Shown piece by piece: positions 59,805-64,000 of a stretch of 64,000 bases of DNA. The notes beneath the pieces are model-generated. The model was not told the origin of the DNA. It did no database searches and saw only the letters and a program-made list of their open reading frames with translations. Origin of the DNA: Pithys albifrons albifrons (taxonomy: Eukaryota; Chordata; Aves; Passeriformes; Thamnophilidae). Within the stretch, counting starts at the first letter, position 1, and every line of letters begins with the position of its first letter. The stretch lies in assembly GCF_047495875.1 (NCBI RefSeq), contig NC_092497.1:62149977-62213976 (forward strand). The letters are read 5' to 3'. A program made the position numbers and the translations under genes.

Positions 59805-61318
59805 GGCTTGAGATTTCCTTTCCATCTCCTGTTCATTCCCACTGCAGCTGAAGACTGTGGGATGCTCCCAGATGACTTCCTGGTCTTTTCTGCTGGTGCT
59901 GGTTATAAGCCAGGGGAAGCTTGGCAGACTTATGCCTGGAGGAATGTGTCAGGTCCTCAGCAGTGAGCCGCAGAGTGAAGACACATCCCTGTTTAACCCT
60001 GGCAACTTTTGGGTGCCATTGCAAATGGACTCTCTGCCTGAGGGATGAGGTCTCTGAGGTTATGATGATGGTGGGCATATAAAATTTTCCCATGGAGCTG
60101 GATTTGGAGGGATGGACCGAGGTGTCGTCTAGCTGTGGTGGCAGCCTGGGTTTAGAGGACACTTGTGGCCAAGCTCATACTCTTATTCTACTCATTCATT
60201 TCAGGTGAACTTCTAGATTACTCTTACTTTACTGCTATGGTAGCCACAGTTTATTTAGTACTGTGGTTTAATTAGGGACACAGGGTCTAAGTGAAAACAT
60301 TTTGTAATGCAAGAGATGCATTAGTTGTAGGTGAAAGAGAATGGCAAACTCAAAGCTCACTGGCTATTTTGAGCAAAAAGAGACCTGATATTGCCAGCAT
60401 AGGTTCCTCTTGCAACATTAATTTCGAGTGTTGCGTAGTGTAATGTTTGAGTAAACCTGTGGCCCCCCTGATTCTGATAAATTACTTATTGCCTCATGGG
60501 CTAGATCTGATGTCAGTGGCAAGGTTAGCACATATAAAATTCTTTTCATTAATGCACCAAGATGGTATGCATGTTATGCATAGCTGTAATGTCACATATA
60601 AGCATCTTATTTAGGGGGTTGCTCTCCCATTCTCTGATTAGTAAACCAATCTTTTGAAAAAGAAACCAGACAGATGTTCATGCATAAGCAGTTCCTGAAC
60701 TCTGTAAGAGTCTGAAACACAAGCAGTCTTATAGAGTGGAATTTTAAAATTCCATGATTTCAAGGCTCAGGAAACTCATAATGGCCTTACCCAAGCATTG
60801 TTTGAAATGCCTGGTTCAGAGCTCCTGTCAGAGAATTCAGAATGAAATGCTTTGTTGTGGTGAAAAAGGGACTTTTATATGCTGACAATGTCTGATCAAA
60901 CTCAGAGTGTTCACAAGAAAAAGTGTGACTTAGCAGAGTGAATTTTCTGATACAGCTGGTTCCATGAATTTTTTTCTAGCCCATTGGGGTGAGAAGGATG
61001 TGATGACAGTTTACAACCCTCTTGTTTGTTGAACTCCACTGTATGCTTCTTGTTCCTATTAGCATCAAGGTGTTATATTGACTATCAGCCTGCAAAACAT
61101 GCTTTACTTCAGAAAGGAACTTATTTATCTGTAACTTTTACCTATACTTATAAATAGAAGCTGAGACTAAAACAAAAGTTAAGAATCAATTAAGCATTAA
61201 AGGTACTGATTTTATTGCTACACTTATTTAAACTCATTATGACTGAGCAAAGAACAAAGGAGAAGAAAATACACACTAATATATCAATTATATCTTGAAA
61301 GTTTTATTGCCAATAAAA
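59805..61318. other. non-genic sequence; 60480-60640 conserved-element-like
   Basis: 59840-60165 is GC-richer and holds open frames on both strands (63 and 109 codons) without motifs. A tatataaaatttt-like hcatataaaa occurs at about 60077. The interval 60480-60640 is AT-rich with clustered short sites (cattaatgca, atgcat, tatgcat) and no repeat signature. Confidence 0.35.
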
Positions 61319-61324
61319 TATCAC

Positions 61325-62049
61325 TGTCCTAGTTTGGCAGCTGGGACCAATTTATCACTGTGGGCATGACCAAAGCTGTGTATTCTCCCCCCTTTACATC
61401 ATTTCCCATGAACTGTTAACAGTGGATCATTTGCAGCAGCTGCCCAGGGCATACCTGACTCATCAGGCTGTAAGTTGGGTGTGAAAGGTATCTGTGAGAT
61501 AAGAGCTGTTATAACTCCCCTCCAGGCAGTCGTTAGCACCTTCACACCCAGCCTGAAGGAGTGTGTCTGCTAATGGGCCATCAATGATTCCAAAAATACC
61601 CCATGACTCATAGAGTTAGATCACCCATTGTGGAACTCCCTGCTCTGAGGGAGGTACTGGGCGGTCCCACCTGGACATGAGAATATATAATCTTGATGTT
61701 TTAAGACTTCTGGGTCCACTCGCCAGCTCCAGAGGAGGATCAAAACCTTGACAGGAGGAGACCATCACTCTTGACCAGACTGCCACTGTCATCTCACCAG
61801 CAGGTTTTTCCCCTTCCTATTACTTTGTACTCAAGGGAACTGTGAGGGGGTCTCAGCACAGGGGCTAATGAACACTACTCTGTTTGTACCCTGAGGTGCT
61901 GGGTTATACTTCTGGGGTTTGTGGGGCAAAACCAATTTCTCTTTCTATCACTGCATTATTGTAATATTTTTATTAAATTGTAACTCTGTTTTATAATCTC
62001 TTTTTTGTTGGTTTCACTTCTCCTGCTGGTTTACCTTTAAACCAGCACA
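61325..62049 (+). mobile_element. solo LTR, plus strand, copy B of an inverted pair
   Basis: Starts tgtcctagtttggcagctggg and ends aaaccagcaca. It contains 'catttcccatgaactgttaacag', 'taactcccctccaggcag', a TATA box (gagaatatataatc, about 61680), 'ctgaggtgctgggttatacttctggggttt' and an attaaa signal at 61972-61977. The 5-bp flanks atcac and accac match at four of five positions, a plausible eroded target-site duplication. The last 25 bp form an imperfect inverted repeat (ctgctggttta...taaaccagca). It aligns with the minus-strand copy at 30660-31338. No internal viral genes adjoin it. Confidence 0.82.
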
Positions 62050-62054
62050 ACCAC

Positions 62055-64000
62055 TTAGATAAATAACCTATTTAATCATTCTCAACGAGTCTTACTGGGT
62101 AATGGAGCAGAGGATTTCATTGCTCCAGAACTTGCTTAGGCAAATATAAGTCATCCTGTTCAAGTACAACGCAGCAATGGGTCCAGAATATTTTTCTGAT
62201 GTGTATTCCATATATGAGGTAATGTTAATATTTTAATGGAGAAACTTACTGGGCGTTTCATATGATTTGCATGTATTATTGGCACGTGGGGTATTATGTA
62301 ACAGTGATAATTTCTGAGTCTCATCTTCTCAGTTATTGTTGCTGTTGTCAAATCTGAATGGAAGGGTTTTAATGCTATGGTTTCACAGGCAAAAACAACT
62401 TCCTTGGGGTGTGTACAGATATTCACTGTTGTGTATTACTTTCTGCTTTCAATAACAGTAAAGTTTAGAGCCCCCATTGCCAAATGGATAGAGATACATA
62501 AAAGCAGGTGCTAGGTATTTGCTAACTCTATTTTGTAGGGGTGGGGATAGCCAAGAGTAAGAGCAATTTGTGTAACATAAAGGTATATAACATGTTCTAT
62601 CAATAGTAAATTATTTTCTCCATTGTTTGATCATGTTTAGTGAAATATATTATACTCACTTACTGAGCAGAAAATGAAAGTATGAAAAAAGTTAAAGAAT
62701 TGTTACTGCTTACCTAAGTACCTAGTTTTTGTGGAGAATTTCTCCTCCAACACCAGGCTTTGTAAAGAAGATATGCTCCCTGAATCTACGGATTTTATTA
62801 AAAAAGCAATGAAGCTTCTTCTCCTATGTTACATGCCCAATACACCATATATTGTTCTAAGCCAAGGCCTTACTTTAAAACAAATTTGTATTCTCCTGGT
62901 GTATGCTCACATAGCGAGGCTGTGTCAGAATGAGCATTGATTGCCAAAAAATGGAGTGCACCAGCTGAATGGTGAGTGAAATTCAATATAACTTCTTTGT
63001 TGGAGGGGAGGTGAATGGGAGAGCTGCTGTAGTTGCATAGCTCGACAGTGTAGTTAAGATGAAGTTGTGCCATCCTGTCACCATTCTTCTGGTGAGGAAC
63101 AGCTTGGTCTATCCACAGGTCAGAAAGGGCTAGAAGCTTGATACTACTCACCTGCAGGGAAGGCCAAGAAACAGAGACAACCTGAGCCTCCAAAGATTTT
63201 CCTATGAAATAATGGGAAGGACCAGGAAGGTTAGCTTCCTAGACAGTGAGACACCTTTGGGGTAAATGGTTATTTCTTATGGTATCTGAAGTGAGAAAAT
63301 GTATGGTTACTGCATGATTTATGGAGTGGGACATACTGAATCTTTCTTTTCTAACAGCTTCACTGGCTGTACCTTGTCATTACCAATAGGACTAAATCCT
63401 AAACTGCAGTAAATCATCCTACCAACCTCAGAGTTTCTGATCCTCAATATTTCACATAAGTGAGAAATCCTGAGGAAGAAATGTTGTCACAATTTTTATT
63501 TTCTAAGAGATGGTCATACTTGAATGATAGAAAGTAAGCTGATTTAAAAGTTGGGACAGAAAAGACATCAGAAGATCTATGAGAACATCACACATCTTGA
63601 AAAAATCCCATGATACAGCAAAACAACTTTAATCAAACTATGTTTTGAAAGATGACTAAACCCAATTCAGAGCAGCTTTTATTTTAAAAATTTGCTTAAA
63701 ATGGTGTTCAAGGTATGTTAGGATCTGTTAAATGTGAGCAAAAGTGCTGAGTCTTACCTCCTGAAATTTCAGTTTCTGAAAATGATTTCCCTTCTAAAAA
63801 TTACTTCCCTTCTTGCTTCAAGCTCTATTGGTAGATGAAGTGTGGGGTTTGGGTTATTTTTTTCTTTTGTGGCTAGATAACTGATCAGTTGAAAGGAATT
63901 GTGCAAGTGAGTTTATTGAGGAAATTTTGACATGAGTCATCATTATATAATCCCTTACTTGTAGTATTAAGTCTGGCTCAGATGCCAAATTATTAGGAAT
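62055..64000. other. non-genic unique sequence
   Basis: AT-rich with no recognised gene or element. A minus-strand frame of 107 codons at 62870-63193 has ordinary composition and no splice context or motif. Confidence 0.4.

Noticed and set aside
1..64000. Transfer RNA, ribosomal RNA or other structured RNA genes
   Set aside because: Read by eye; no cloverleaf with A and B boxes or rRNA signature was found. A covariance-model scan would be needed to exclude small ones.
1..64000. A multi-gene defence, biosynthetic or other novel system
   Set aside because: Coding density is near zero, there are no operons or long frames, and the structured parts are explained by CR1, LTR and simple repeats.

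Overview
The window looks like bird nuclear DNA, probably from a songbird. The direct evidence is repeat content: many CR1 LINE 3' ends, whose hallmark is a 'ttccaacctnantgattctgtgattctgtg'-type end, on both strands, plus several copies of a bird ERVL-type LTR ('tgtcctggtttt...ctgtgttttggattt...ttaaaccacgaca' architecture). AT-rich sequence, rare CpG, and the absence of Alu, L1 or B elements agree with this. The songbird placement is an inference from LTR content and density. No bacterial gene organisation is present: no operons, no ribosome binding sites and no long ORFs. The longest open frame is about 229 codons.

Most of the window reads as intergenic or intronic DNA, and I recognise no protein-coding gene by name. 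Layout: 0-14 kb is unique sequence with three CR1 fragments (1.3, 4.3, 7.2 kb), ending in a 290-bp polypyrimidine tract (13.6 kb). From 14.2 to 14.85 kb lies a solo ERVL-type LTR whose internal AT-rich tract has expanded into (ATC)21. 20.6-22.4 kb holds a probable minus-strand LTR and another ERVL-type LTR. 24 kb has a clear CR1 3' end. 25.7-28.7 kb is a decayed endogenous retrovirus with a readable retropepsin remnant and no recognisable reverse transcriptase. 30.7-31.3 kb (minus) and 61.3-62.05 kb (plus) are two copies of one ~700-bp LTR in opposite orientation. 35.8-36.75 kb and 40.95-41.36 kb are further LTR-like units with promoter and polyadenylation signals. 44.2-45.3 kb contains the longest CR1 (reverse-transcriptase C-terminus plus 3' end), immediately preceded by a G-quadruplex motif. 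At 53.3-54.1 kb a CR1 sits inside an ERVL-type LTR, followed by a probable LTR end at 54.57 kb.

Several short intervals have a good splice acceptor, an open frame, and a donor or stop codon (11995-12175, 13123-13201 minus, 19043-19060, 23288-23390, 24546-24625 minus, 42363-42541, 49084-49312 minus, 59382-59437, 59598-59801). They lie on both strands and do not chain into one gene by phase, so each is reported as a candidate exon or pseudo-exon at low confidence. The most protein-like are 49084-49312 (minus) and 59598-59801 (plus). I see no sign of a novel multi-gene system. The interesting content is repeat biology and these unassigned exon-like segments.
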